DNA of 64,000 nt from NCBI RefSeq assembly GCF_964275005.1, contig NC_092702.1, positions 10,350,528-10,414,527 on the forward strand, read 5' to 3'. Position numbers and translations under genes: made by a program. Source of the stretch: Diadema setosum (lineage: Eukaryota; Echinodermata; Echinoidea; Diadematoida; Diadematidae). The notes under the pieces were generated by a model, which saw only the letters and a program-made list of their open reading frames with translations, had not been told where the DNA came from and made no database searches. Of the stretch, positions 39,493 to 52,413 are shown piece by piece (the first letter of the stretch is position 1; each line of letters begins with the position of its first letter).

Positions 39493-41703
39493 CAGTGCGC
39501 ATAAAAAAAGGTAATCCAAATTTGGAGGGCTTCTATTTTATAATTGTCAGCTATGGAGAGCTCAATGTTAGTTGTATGGAAAGGGAAACTCTTCTTCTTT
39601 CCATTGATACCTAATTATGCTGACAAATGTCATGCATGACTGAGCACATGAACTTTAAAATCAACAATGACAAATTGCACTTTTTCCAAGTTTGCATGTT
39701 ATTGTGAAGGAACAATGCCTGTCTCACTGCATGGATGAAATCTGTCAATAAAAGTGCTCAAATCATCAGGCCAGCCTGCACGACTGCAGATTCGAGTTTG
39801 CGGTTTCTTTTAACCTTTTTGTGGTTCATAACCTTCAACATGGACACGTTGTCGATAACTTGGTCCTCCTCATAAAGACTAAACCATTATCCATTTTTCT
39901 CTCTTCATATTCAAGACATGGTTTGTCACTGGGAGCTATGTGTTGAATATGAACAGAGAAAAATGGACTGTGTGGGTTGGCCTCTGTGGGAGCGACCAAG
40001 TTATTGGACAGATGGCCATGTTACAGGTTAAGGACCATAAAATGTTAGAAAAAACCCTAAACACAAACCCGAAACACAAACCTGCATTCGTACATGCTGG
40101 CCTACTTGGCCACTTTCATTGACAGATCTCATCCATGCAGTGAGACATGCACTGTTCCTTCACAAAAACACGCTAACTTGGAAAAAGTGCAATTTGCTAT
40201 TGTTGTCTTTAAAATTCATGTGCTCAGTCATGCATGATTGGGTATCAATGGAAAGAGGAAGAGTTCCCCTTTCCAAACAACCAATATTGAGCTCTCCATA
40301 GCTGACAATTATGAAATAGTAGCCCTCCAAAGTTGGATTACCTTTTTTATGCCTCCGCCACGAAGTGGTGCCGGAGGCATTATGTTTTCGGGTTGTCCGT
40401 CCGTCCGTCCGTCCTTCCGTCCGTCCGTCCGTCCTTCCGTCCGTCTGTCCGTCCTTCCGTCCGTCCGTAATGAATTTTGTGGACAAGGTAACTATCAAAA
40501 CCTGTTGAGGTATCCTAATGAAACTTGGCATGTATGTGTATTAGGGGGTGAAGTTGTGCCTATCAACTTTTGGGTGCACATGCTCAAGGTCAAAGGTCAA
40601 AAGGTCAAGGTCAAATACATAAAATTTCACTATTTCCACCATATCTATTGAATGCCTGAAGATATTTTCTTGAAACTTAGTGTATACATGTATTACCCAA
40701 TTAAGATTCTCTGGTGAAAGTTTGGGTCATGAGGTCAAAGGTCAAAGGTCAGGGTCAAATACATAAAATTTCACTATTTCCACCATATCTATTGAATGCC
40801 TGAAGATATTTTCTTGAAACTTAGTTTATACATGTATTACCCAATTAAGATTCTCTGGTGAAAGTTTGGGTCATGAGGTCAAAGGTCAAAGGTCAAAAGG
40901 TCAAGTAAAAATATTAAAACTTCTTTTTTTTCTGCATACCTTGGAAAATTGTTCAAGGTATCTTCATGGAACATAGTATATACATATACTGACTGGAAGT
41001 GATTATCTAGAGAATGTAGGGTTCATGGTGTCAAAGGTCAGGGGTCAAAGGTCAAGTGCAACACTTCAAAATTTTACTATTTCCCTCCTATCATGCAATG
41101 CCAGCAGGGTTATTTTTTTTTACACTTGGTGTATGCATGCATGTGTAACCTAATCGAAATTCTCTGGAAAGTTTTTTTCTTTCTTCTTTTTTTGCCTCAA
41201 AGGTCAAAAGGTCAAAGATCAAGTGAAAGTGCTGAACTAACTTTTTCCTCCATATCTCGGAAGTGGCTCAAGTTATCTTGAAACTTAGTACATTATTATG
41301 CATGTTCTACCTGAAAGTGATTATCTTAAATGAATTTTAGGGTCAAGGGCCAGATGAAAATGGTAACAATTTACTATTCAATTCAGAAATTGCACTTTTT
41401 CTCCACACCTGTACCTTGAAAATTACTCACTGCCTAAATGTATGAATGGGTCAAAGTCGAGTTAAAGTCCTTAAATCCCTAGATACATGCTCTCCTATTC
41501 ATCCAATTAAACCTAGGTCAAGGAAGGTGAACATTCAACACATTTGTGACAAACTTGTCATTTCAATATTTTGCCAATTTTGTGAAAATGTAATCACACA
41601 TTGTCCACATGTACTATCTAGACCTATTTGGAAAATCATGCATTATGGCGGAGGCATATCAGTTGCCAAAGCAACATTTCTAGTTTCTTTTTGATACGCA
41701 CTG
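39493..41703. mobile_element. TA-flanked foldback element, interrupted by an AGGTCA repeat
   Basis: The left end is TA/CAGTGCGCATAAAAAAAGG (TA at 39491-39492). The right end is CGCACTG/TA (TA at 41704-41705). The arms 39493-39755 and 40100-40355 are inverted copies (tttggagggcttctatttta; agctatggagagctcaat). The right arm is split after ccttttttat by the repeat at about 40356-41690. CAGT ends plus TA sites suggest a non-autonomous Tc1/mariner-type element. No transposase is seen. Confidence 0.75.
40356..41690 (+). repeat. AGGTCA-rich dispersed repeat, inserted in the foldback arm
   Basis: It begins TGCCTCCGCCACGAAGTGGTGC and a (GTCC)n run (40395-40470). It then has units of about 145 bp (aaatttcactatttccacca ... 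ggtcatgaggtcaaaggtca). The 40619 and 40763 units are nearly identical and later ones diverge. Each unit ends in clustered AGGTCA half-sites. It ends near gcggaggcatatcagttgcc, so its ends carry inverted ATGCCTCCG. Confidence 0.75.
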
Positions 41704-41739
41704 TATAATTATTAGTCCATGAGCCAAGACCTGAAAAAT

Positions 41740-41890
41740 GGGTTTTTGGTGCCACCTGAGGCGGCAAGTTCTAGTTGTGCATTTTGAAATGGCACATATC
41801 TAAGGATTATTTTTTGCTATGATAGCATTTCCAGGGTAGTAGCTTAGTCATAGATATCAGCCATTAACCCGAACAATACCAAACATTTTT
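41740..41890 (+). repeat. Repeat shared, inverted, with 49195-49345
   Basis: Matching stretches are gccacctgaggcggc with its partner near 49320, and gctatgatagcatttcc...gtagcttagtcata with its partner near 49235-49265. Confidence 0.55.
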
Positions 41891-44060
41891 TGACCCTCCG
41901 TGACCAAAGACAGGCACAATTTGCCCCTTGATAATTTTCAGATTTTTCAACCAATCCCTCTGAAATTTGGCGCATATGTACTGTATATAATGTTCTACAA
42001 AATGACACCATCAAAATTTCACTAAAAACACCGGATGGGGGTGCACTCAGTCAAAATACACTAAAAACAAAGAAAAATTTACAAAATAACATTCAATTGA
42101 TTTGTTCTAAATTATTAATTGGGCATATGGAGTAAAAAAAAAGAATCAAATTGTGCTGTTATTTCAAATCTATAAAGACAAAGGAACACATTTATAGCCT
42201 TGTTTCGACAAATTTAGTGCATTTAAAGGTCCAAAGCTTACAAGAAAACAGTGTTTACCACATTAGAAATAAAGACAAAAAGCAAGAGGGCGCTACAACT
42301 GTTGAACATTATTAATGAATATTTCCTTAAAACAACCTTTGTTATGGTTATGCCTGTACAAATGTATTGTTCTGAAGGAGATTAGCAGGTGTTATCGCAA
42401 TTTCTATGTAGAAGCTACTAAAAGAAGGTGTTAACTAGGCAAGAAATTCACTTCATACAAAATGTAAAACAAATGCACAAAACTTATCAAATCATGTTTC
42501 TTATCTTACGTGAAGAAATTATATCGATCCACGCGAGTGACTTTCCCAACCGTACATCATTGGGAAAGCACTTTAAAGTTCTTTACAACTTGCTTTTGTA
42601 TGCTGGTTGCAGTGATAACCGGAATGGGTTAACACGAATAAAACATATTTCGTTTAAAATAATTTTCTAAGGAAACTCACCACTGGAGGTCATCGGACGA
42701 GAAACTTAGCAAAGGACGTATGGTAGAAAGGGAGCCCCTCACTTCAGTGTCATTGGCTCCATAAGCATTTAAAAGTTCTTTTAATTTCGCTTTTGATCAA
42801 GCGACTGCCGTAATACAATTATATCTAATTATGTAGCAATAAGCAAGAGTGATTGTGTCCAAGTAATTATTGACTGTAACTTTTACTTTTCATCTAGATT
42901 TCATCATCATGATCAGCAATAGTTGTTTTGAATATCCATTTTTCTTTCGCCAAACACGTCATGTCGACTACTGTAAAATAATCTCCATTACATGTTTTTC
43001 ATAGATATCTTTATCTCTAATATTCATCTGTAATTGCATTATGAACTTCATATTGTGTTTATAATATGAATTGACATCTTTAGTTTAATCCGGATCATCA
43101 AATTCCCTATTTGTGATATTCATTCATCATACTTATTTGCATCATGTGTAATCCACGTGACTGTAGACTTTTTAACTTTCAATTTAAGTTCAAGTAATGT
43201 ATTTTTTTGATGGACAGGTTTAATTTGAATACTCTTTTTTAAGAACTTTTCTTTTTACCAATAAGCGAAATTGAATACTGGTGCAGAAGGAGTTGAATAA
43301 CCTTTGCCGAAAATGTACGAGCATTCTGCCATCAATAATTTAGAATGCGCAAATCGGTTAATAAATTAGTTAATTTGAATGATGACAAACGGTTTTGAGT
43401 GACGATATTTTGATGCCTGTGCAAATGTGACAACGTTAAATGCTCAGTCTGATATGAAATTGAATGACAAAACAATGAAATTAGCCTAAAAGCCTATATC
43501 ATAAAGGAAATTTCACTTCACTTATTCAATCTTGACGAAGTCTGAACTAGGTTTAACATAAACTTCGATATTCACTTACAGCGAATGTGATCCTCGAATT
43601 AGCTGTAAAACATTTAACCTATTTTCTGAAAACATCATTGAATTATAATATTTGGCATATAATATGAATCAAACACACAGTGAAGTGTAACAACCTCGTC
43701 TTATCTCGGGGACGATTTCTATTCGTACTTCCACTTGTCCTAGCTGGCGATGGAGTTGCGTGTCGTCAGATCTCTCTGACTTGCTTTTCTGGTCCTTCTT
43801 TTTTTCTCTCTGACCTTCATATTATTGTACTGTCCTCGTGTTCCTAATTTCTGCTACAATGCTGCGTCTTTTGATTATGTGTCAATTCTTTCTGTTTCTG
43901 TTCTTCCCTTTTGCCTGATCAACAACGGTATTCTGGTAAACACTGCTGAAAATAATAAAGGGCGGTTACATAATATTATTTCATATCTAAAGTTTGGATG
44001 TCCTCAGAATAAAAAACAACAACACAGTCTATGCTGGGTTTTTTTTTATGTATTACCCTC
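41891..44060. other. Intergenic, no recognised feature
   Basis: AT-rich sequence with only short open frames; no repeat structure that I can identify. Confidence 0.45.
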
Positions 44061-44064
44061 AAAA

Positions 44065-44440
44065 TGTAATAATGATAATGATAATGATAGTGAATAATAT
44101 AGCGCACAGGTCCACCTTTCAGTGCTCATGGCGCTTTAAAAATGAAAAGATAGATTATGTTCAAACATGACAACAGAGAACAAAATGGCAAACAACAAAC
44201 AAACATACCAGATAAAGAATACAATTATTCCGAACATTATAGAGAGCAAGTATAGTCCTCATGCAGAGTGAGAGGAACAGATACTACGTTTTAAGAATGG
44301 ATTTGAATGTTTCTGTAAATGACAGTTGCGCTAACTGAATAGGTAACTGATTCCACAATTTTGGTCCCTCTGGGTGTTTGGAGTAACAATGCATCTGATG
44401 ATGAACGTCAGTTATTAAAAAAACAAACAAAAAAAAACAC
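44065..44440 (-). mobile_element. 5'-truncated LINE 3' end (same family as 13080-14592)
   Basis: Read on the minus strand it carries the FSVMGPKLWNQL-type coding end (about 44330-44410), a 3' UTR, and the terminus ctttcagtgctcatggcgct and tatagcgcacaggtccacc seen at 7330-7380. It ends in an AT-rich (ATT/ATC)n tail. Confidence 0.75.
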
Positions 44441-44802
44441 CTCTAATTCTAAGTAGATAAATATGGATACGATATTGGTGCAATGTTTTTGAGTGATCCA
44501 CCCTTCACAAGCCTTGTTTTTCAGTAGATCGATCTTTTTACGTCACTATATTTATTTACAATATTATTTATCATAATGTAGGGCCTATTGTAGTGTACAC
44601 TGAATTTACATTATCTTTCGTTGTTGGCTGGAAATAAAGCGAAATTGAGTACCGTGGAATTTGCGTTTTCAGCGGAAAATGATGACTAGTTGAAAAATAT
44701 CAAAACGCGGCAATATTTACATCAGAATGAGTCGTTTTATTTTCTTTGTTGTGTTTTATTTTTTAGAGACAGGGATATACATTGTTACCTAACCTTTGGA
44801 TG
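44441..44802. other. Intergenic, no recognised feature
   Basis: Nothing recognised between the two LINE copies. Confidence 0.4.
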
Positions 44803-45340
44803 TTTCAGGTTTCAGGTTTATTTAACACTTCCATAAAAAAAATCAACATATAGCAGAAACATACAGCATTACAATCAATTAGACTACACAAAAGCATTAT
44901 TATTACAACAACATTCATAAGAAATATAACAAAACAAAATGATTGGATAGTGTTAAGAGACAAGCAGGAAGGCACAGCCTTGTATTCAAGCCTGTCTCAA
45001 AAAAAAAATACACATAATCATGTCATGGAAAATATCTTTGATGAATATAAACACATCTCAATTACAACAAATTAAAACATGATTATACACACCTATCAGA
45101 TACACACACACACACACACACACACATACGCACACCTACACACAAACGGCCTAACAATCAGAAAATTCGGTGTATTGATTTAGAAGGTATAACTTGTATC
45201 TCCTTTGGAATAATCGTAATGATGTGCTGCTTCGAATATCAGGAGGAATTCCGTTCCATATTATTTAGGTCCATTGACAAATATCGATTTTTGAGACAGC
45301 AAGATTCTGGCAAAAGGAACAGTATATACATTAACATTTC

Positions 45341-47860
45341 TCATGTTATATCTACAATTAGTAGGCCCCTATATAACTTAAAATAATCTAATAAACTTTT
45401 GGGAATCATATTGTTAAAACACGAATACATAAATATTGCACACTGATAAATGTAAATATCTTGAAACCTCAAAAGTTTCAATTGGTAAAATATTGGAGTA
45501 GTATGGGCATAATAATCACTGTGATTTATCGAACGAATAAGTTTCTTTTGAAGCAACAATATTCTATTTACATTTGACATACTGGAATTGGCCCATATTA
45601 CCGAACAATAATTCAAATGCGGGAGAATTAAGGTATTATACAATGTAATCAAAATATTTTTTGGTAAGAATTTCAATCTGGTAAAAACTCCAACATTTTT
45701 GGCTAATTTGTTGCAGATGACTCGAGTGTGCTCATTCCAGTTTAACTTATCAATTGTGACACCAAGAAAATTTATAAAATCAACTTGTTTTATCATAACA
45801 TCTAATCTGTATATCACATACATTAATCTTTCTATAGGTAAACATTATATAATTTGTTTTATTTACATTAATCATAAGCCTATTACAATCAAACCAATCA
45901 ACAAGTTTACTAAATTCCTTATTGAAATTACTTTGAAGTACATGAGGATCAATGTCGGACATAAACACACTCGTGTCATCCACAAATAATATAATTTGTA
46001 ATTTATTAGAAACATTGACTATGTCATTAATATAAAGCAAAAAAAAAAATGGATCCCTGGGGCACGCCGCATCTTACTGACATCAACTTTGATTCTACAG
46101 CTTCAGAAGTCACAAACTGCTTACAATTACTTAAATAACTTACAAACCATTTCAATACTACTCCACGAATTCCATACAAATAAAGCTTATGTAATAAAAT
46201 ATCATGATTAAGAGTATCAACTGCCTTACTTAAACCTAAAAATAACCCTATCATTATATCTCTATTATCAAAAACATTTACAACTTTATGAACAAATTCA
46301 ATAATGGCAGAAGATGCGGAGTGACCTGCCCTAAAACCATACTGACTATTTGTTATAATATTGCACTTATCCAGAAATTTTACATTGCATGTATATAAAC
46401 ACTTTTCTAAATTTTTTGAAAACAACGGTAAAATAGAAACGGGACGGCAATTCGATATCTGTTCTTTATCTCCACCTTTAAAAATAGGAATAACTTTCGC
46501 AATTTTCATTTGATCAGGAACAGTGCCTGTAGTAAATGATAAGTTGATTATTGCACATATTGGGATACACAAAATATGAATAACTTTCTTTACAATAGCT
46601 ACATCAAGATTATCAAAACCAGGACACTTATCTTTTAATTTACACACAATATGATTTCTTTTGGAGTGCATGGCAAGAAAAAGGCACTTGATGGGTTTTT
46701 ATGAACATATTGCATACATTTGTCGTATTCTATATCATCACATTATCCTGCCACACTTTCTCCAATATCAATAAAATATTCATCAAATGCATAACTTATT
46801 GCACATTTCCCAGTAATATCTGTATCATTCCAATGAACAGTCGTGGGTAGCACATTTTTCTTAACTCCAGAACCAATAATGCCATTTATTATCTTCCATG
46901 TGCTTCTAATATTGCCAGAGGCCTTGTCAAATTTCTTTTTAGAATAAAATCTTCTTGCATTTTTAATTTCCTGAGTTACATAATTTCGTAATACTTTATA
47001 TTTGTCATATCTCTCTTGAGTACGTTTTCTCAAATATCTTTTGTGCATGATTTACTTTTTATGACAACTTTCTTAAATCCTTATTAAACCATGGCTTGTT
47101 TCTGAACTTTTTCTCACCAATCTTTTTCAAAGGAAAACACAAATTATAAACATACTGAAATTTCTTCAAAAATTCATCATAGGCTACATTAACATCGCTA
47201 ACATTTACATTCCAATTTGCAACATTTACCTCTTTCACAAATTGACAAACATTATCATCATTTATTACATGCTTATATATTGGATCAGAATTATGAAAGT
47301 CTAACTCTAGATGAGAAAAAGAAAATATTGGAAAGTGATCACTTGATTATCTGCCAATAATACACCAGTAAACATATCCTCTAAGTCATTAGTAAGTATG
47401 TTGTCCAGTAAAGAGGTTGTACTATTTGCCGTGCGAGTTGGGCTATGAATAAGTGGGTATGTACAATTTACCATACAAATTTTAAAAATCAGCTACTTTT
47501 TGACAAACAGAAATACTTAATAAGTTAATGTTAAAATCTCCTAATAAATAAATTATTAAATTTCTTTATTTACAATCATCAAAATATCATTCAAAATTTC
47601 AGTAAAAGATTGCACACATTGATCTGGTGGGCGATACACAGCATCAACTACGATATTCTTATTTAAAAAAAAAATTTATTTATATATATATATCAAAATA
47701 TGAATCTTTACATCTTAACCACGTTTCAGAAATACCCATGATTGAAAATTGTACATCAAGAACATTAAGTAATGACATCATATTATCAAAATTTGTATTC
47801 ATGCTCCTACAATTCACATGCAGGCAAGAAAATGATTTTTCAGACATGATTTTATTTTTT
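45341..47860 (-). pseudogene. LINE ORF2: endonuclease-reverse transcriptase, frameshifted
   Basis: The endonuclease part reads HVNCRSMNTNFDNMMSLLNV and GISETWL near 47860-47700. It is followed by YRPPDQ (47630), GDFNIN (about 47550) and SDHFPIF (about 47340), the usual APE-type order. RT motifs are VIPIFKGGDKEQISNCRPVS, QYGFRAGHSASSAI, GVPQGS and FVDDTSVF, then FLGVTIDKLNWNEHT and LPHLNYCSVIWANS. Frame breaks fall near 47050, 46700, 46030 (a run of A/T just after GVPQGS, with loss of residues) and 45800. The first catalytic Asp motif is altered (GLSKAVDTLNH where F-x-D-x-x-K/A is usual). It is non-functional. Confidence 0.85.
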
Positions 47861-48044
47861 TTTTTAATTCATCAGGAGTATACATGGCATGTGAGGGTTC
47901 AAAGTCTTCATCATTACTGACATTTAGAGAAGATAGATATTGAGATACTGCTTTCATATCATATTGTTTCAGAGATTGTAAGAGTGATTTTTTGTCAGGC
48001 ACCATCACAACACACATACACAATACACACTTAAAATTACGTTC

Positions 48045-48078
<34 letters not shown>

Positions 48079-48241
48079 AAGATAACTAATTAAGCACAAT
48101 TATTCAAAACATATGAAAATACATTAGAGAGAATGAAAGAAAGACAATCTGTTGCACCTGGAGATTTCGCTGTTTTTCATCAAAATGTTGTAAACAGAAT
48201 AACTTTGAGAATGCAGGATTAACGTAGTTGTTTTGCAGGTT

Positions 48242-49000
48242 TTACAACATATCTAGGTCTCTTCTGGAATGGATCACTTTCTTTGTGGCATGTCCGCCTG
48301 CAGAGTTCAACGCAACATACACCCGCCTGTCCATGGTCCACGCGTGCTGTATCTTGCTGTTCGGCGTCTTTATGTGTTGAAATGCTTCCCAGAGAAGAAC
48401 TCTCCTTGCATCGGTGAGATCCTCGTACAGGCTGATGCCCTTGTTTTTCCCTCTGGCTTCCTTGAGCTTTCTTTTGTTGCGGAACAGAAGTTGGCGGTAC
48501 TTGTATGACGTAAGTTTGACAATGATCGGTCTTGGTTTCTTGGCAGCACCTTCAGGAGGGGGATTCATCCGCCGGATACGGTGACTTCTGTCTATGGCAG
48601 ACGGGGGAAGGTCAACACCCATTGTCTCCCGAGCAATGCCCGCCTGATGGTCTCGTCGGTATCTTCGGGTTTACCCTACTGCTTCTGAAATGCCGAAAAA
48701 TCTCACACAGTTACGTCTGGAGTATTGTTCTTGTTCATCCAGTTTCCTTTTGAGAGAAGCTGACTCTTGTCTGTGCGATTCATTTTTTTTTTTTCAGATG
48801 CTCGATTACCTTTTCACACCTGTCTATCTTGTTTTCCACGTCCAGACTTTACCCTCCTGCTGTTCCAGGCGAGAGAACACCTCATTCAGCTTTAATTCCA
48901 CCGCATCCATTGCAGCTGCCTTTATCACGGAAAGAACTTCATTGTCTTGCAGAATTTCTTTCACAAGCGCTTATGTGTTTCGGGTTGCCATCATGGGCAA
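48242..49000 (-). pseudogene. LINE ORF1: coiled coil plus RRM-like nucleic-acid-binding protein
   Basis: The C-terminal frame 48622-48242 reads IDRSHRIRR, RPIIVKLTSYKYRQLLFRNK, GISLYEDLTDARR and AWTMDRRVYVAL, the pattern of L1-type ORF1 proteins. Upstream on the same strand, in shifted frames, is a coiled-coil-like stretch with RKLDEQEQYSRRNCVRFFGI. The frames are broken around 48650-48800, including an A/T run at 48783. This protein would coat element RNA. Confidence 0.8.
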
Positions 49001-49130
49001 GAATTTGGCTTTTGAGCAGGCGATAGATACTGGGGCAGGAAAGAGTCACCACCAAAGACACACGAAAACATCCAAGTGGGATGTTCCCTTGACTGTCATG
49101 AATAAAGACTAAGCGCACGGCGTTTACAGC

Positions 49131-49650
49131 AGAACACCTGTGGACAGGGCTATTCGTTGTAAGGCGGTTAGCCTCGATTCAGAAGTATACGGATATAAAA
49201 ACGAGACCAAATTTGTTAAAAGTACTTATATCATGACTAAGCTACTCATTTGGAAATGCTATCATAGCTTAATAAGCATATCTATGCCCAACAAACAAAA
49301 TGACACCACAAAGGTTTTGCCACCTCAGGTGGTACCAATATCTGGCCTGGCCCATATGTATAAAGCAAGTGCGCTGTAGACATTTATTTTGCGATCAGGA
49401 TACGTGATTTAAAGTGTGGGGTTTTAACCTCACAATAAAATTCACCTTTATGCCATTAAATACAAGAAATCAAAGAAGGGAGGCAAGGATCTCATCAGAA
49501 CCGGTGAATTCCTCTGGGCCGAAGGACGATTGCAAAGCCACAGATCGTATAGATCCTTTGTCGATATTTTCTACAAAGAAGAGGAAGTAGGTCCCTTCAG
49601 ATCCTGCTCAAGTTACTTTGATTTTCGGGATTTTTTTTAATTATTATTTC

Positions 49651-49683
<33 letters not shown>

Positions 49684-50220
49684 TATTCGGCATTTGCAAA
49701 ACAATACAAGTGATAACAGAGAAACAGAATAAACAAACAAAACACATGAAAACAAAGTGTCAGGCTTTCCCTGTTGGGCTTCCCGAAGGAGCCGTGTTGG
49801 AAAAAAGCAATCAAAATCACTATGACCCTTGGGCCTCTCCAACCAACTTAAGGAAGCACATCAGGGAGTTGTTGAACATAAAAGAAAAGAAATAATACAA
49901 TTTGAATTAAGCGTGTACACCAGATGGATTTTTTTTCTTCAAACAAGCTAAAAATATTTTGGCAAATGGGTATACATTCCACCCCCCGTAAAAAAGAAAA
50001 AAAAATCCAGTATACAAAAAAGTGTTATCAGAGTACATCTCAACAACAACAAATATCCCCTCTAACTACTACACTACAGTGTATGAAGCCAGCAAGTATC
50101 ATCAACATAGCCGAAACCATCTTCGATACACAGTAAATATAAAAATAATTTCAAAACTTTAACTTCATCATTACCCTGAGACTACATAACCCAGCACTTT
50201 CTTTAAAATTTCCTTGTGTG
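49131..50220. other. Intergenic with repeat fragment and (ATT)n
   Basis: 49195-49345 is the inverted partner of 41740-41890. A (TTA)n microsatellite lies at 49640-49684. No gene is recognised. Confidence 0.5.
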
Positions 50221-50244
50221 GTATTACACACACCACTGTGCAAT

Positions 50245-50640
50245 ATACATCTTCTTCTTCTTCTTCTTTTTTTTTGGGGGGGGGTATAGTCTTCTTTGTA
50301 CAAACCTTCTTTGTTTTTCGTTACATTTGTAAAGTTAATTAATGTAATATATAGAGTCACTACTGAAACACAGCAACCAGCAACATTAACTCCGAACGAG
50401 GCGGTTCCGTAAAGTTGAGAGATATGCCCCGATGGCTGATTCGTCCGAGACTGGTAGCAGTGCCCAGGAGTAGGAGGAAGAGGAGGGGGAGGAAGAGGAG
50501 GAGGAGGGGGAGGAAGAGGAAGAGGAGGGGGAGGAAGAGGAGGAGGAGCTCTAGGAGGAAGAACCAGACACAAGGGCTAGCAGGCATAATGACAAAAAGA
50601 AACAAAAAACAAGCAAACAAACAAACAAACAAACAAACCC
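50245..50640 (+). repeat. Purine-rich GGAGGAAGAGG minisatellite
   Basis: Irregular ggaggaagagga repeats span 50471-50560, with (CTT)n then poly-G at 50250-50284 and (AAAC)n at 50612-50638. Open frames across it are poly-Glu, poly-Arg or poly-Pro shadows. Confidence 0.75.
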
Positions 50641-50860
50641 AAAATAAACTCGGAATTTATAACTCATCTTGATTGTCCTATATGTCAATGATTTTGATCG
50701 AACCGTCAAGCTATTACGATCAGCATTATCCGCAGCATTTCACAGCCTGCCCTATTTATTCCTATAGGACACTCCCAGGTGTGTTTGCAGCCAATTATAG
50801 GCAGATATCCGTCGCAACGTCTTAGGAAACGAGGATTTGCACACTTTTCCTGCGTCTGAC

Positions 50861-52413
50861 CAAGAAGGTTCGAGAAATGGAGTCACAACAGTCTTATTCG
50901 CTTTGATCTCATGCTCGAAGCCGCCACTCAAAAATATTTGAAGTATGTGTCAAACTGGATCTGCCGCTCAGATGCGAAGACAATATTGACTCGTGTCTCA
51001 TTGCATAATCACCAGCCACTTTCCAAGGAAGATATGTCTTTGTGATGGTAATTACTTTTCCCTATCCCTACTTACAAGGAGGTTTAAGAGATGGAGTTCC
51101 AACTGGCTGTAATTATTCAAACAGTTGTCACTTTTCTATTGATGTACAAAAGAATTCCACAGGTGCATCTGTGCCTTTGGTGACGGGGTTTGATGCCGCC
51201 GTCTTGCTGAGCAATCTGAAGATTCATTTTGAACGTTAACTTAATGTTGGCTATATTTTGCTTGTTTATCTATTAAATGAAACGAAATCTCACTTAATGA
51301 TAAAGCTCATTAAACAAAGGCCGATCCCTTCAAGAAATATGTGCAAAAGTGTAAATCAGAGCTGTATCATGTGAAAGTGTTTAAAACTGTACCCTCCCGG
51401 AAAGCCGGTTTTATCACTTTTCCACTTAATTCCTCCAAATAAAACTGATATGGAATAATCTTCGAGTATAGTTCTATATTAATAGATATATCAGATTAGT
51501 GGCCGGGCACGGCCAGTCGAGTAATTTTCATTTTCATTTCATCATTTCTTGCGCAATTTCTATTCGCGCATCCCCGTGTCTTTACCATTATATACCACCT
51601 ATCTTTTATAAGTAGGGATGGCGAAAAGTAATTACCATCACAAAGACATATTTTCGTTTGAAAGTGGCTGATGATTATGCAATGAGACATGAGTCAATTG
51701 TCTTCCTATCTGCGCGGCAGATCTAGTTTGCCACATGCTTCAAATACTTTCGAGTGGCGGCATCAAACGTGACTTCAAAGGAAATACGACAGTTGTGACT
51801 CCACTCTCTTGAACCTCCTTGCTACTTACAAACGATGGGCGGTAGACAATGGTAAAGGCACAGGGGTGCGCGAATAGAAATTGCTCAAATGCGTAGGACA
51901 GGTATTATGCTAACAATATTGTATGTCATTAAGTAAACCCCTTGCAGGAATATTGATACATGGTTTTATTGTATCGAAAAAGTGGCTTGTATGTATAATG
52001 ATAATTCATAAAGAACTATATTTGAAGATGATACCATATTAGTTTCATTTTGCGGAAATAAGGAGAAAAGTGATAAAACCGGCTTTCCATGAGGGTAAAA
52101 TTTCAAACACTTTCACAAAATACAGCTCAGATTTACACTTTTGCACATATTTTCGAACGGAATTGACTTTTGTTTTATATGCTTTATCATTAGGTGAAAT
52201 TTCATTGCATTTGACATATAAACGAGCAGCATATACCCGATATTATGTTAGCATTAAAAATGAATCTCCAGATTGCTCGGAAAGATGGCGGCTTCAAGAA
52301 TCGAACGTCAAAGGCTCAAATGCACATGTGGAATTCTTTTGTCCATCCATAGAAAACTGACAGCTGATTGAATAGTTATTGTCAGTTGTAACTCCATCTC
52401 TCGAACCTCCTTG
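50861..52413 (-). mobile_element. CAAGGAGG-family DNA transposon, host copy A (interrupted)
   Basis: The ends are CAAGAAGGTTCGAGA and TCTCGAACCTCCTTG. The 7-bp duplication GTCTGAC flanks it exactly (50854-50860 and 52414-52420). Copy B is inserted at 51074/51822. Removing B leaves about 800 bp homologous, in opposite orientation, to copy B. It is more diverged than copies B and C. Confidence 0.85.
51075..51821 (+). mobile_element. CAAGGAGG-family DNA transposon, copy B (747 bp)
   Basis: The ends are CAAGGAGGTTTAAGAGA and TCTCTTGAACCTCCTTG. The target duplication is CTACTTA (51068-51074 and 51822-51828). It lies inside copy A. It is nearly identical, in reverse orientation, to copy C. The short frame at 51042-51239 begins upstream of its end. 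No transposase is visible. Confidence 0.88.

Larger units (their letters stand above)
44803..49130 (-). mobile_element. Two-ORF LINE (Jockey/CR1 type), nearly full length but decayed
   Basis: Minus strand, in order: coiled-coil ORF1 with an RRM-like domain (49000 to 48242), endonuclease (about 47860-47050), RT (about 46700-45341), then a 3' UTR ending in tandem TTTCAGG-type repeats near 44803. CA microsatellites interrupt it at 45100-45127 and 48045-48076. Several frameshifts exist in both ORFs. Confidence 0.85.

Noticed and set aside
50415..50672. Arg/Glu/Lys-rich or Pro/Leu-rich open frames
   Set aside because: They are translations of the GGAGGAAGAGG minisatellite in different frames.
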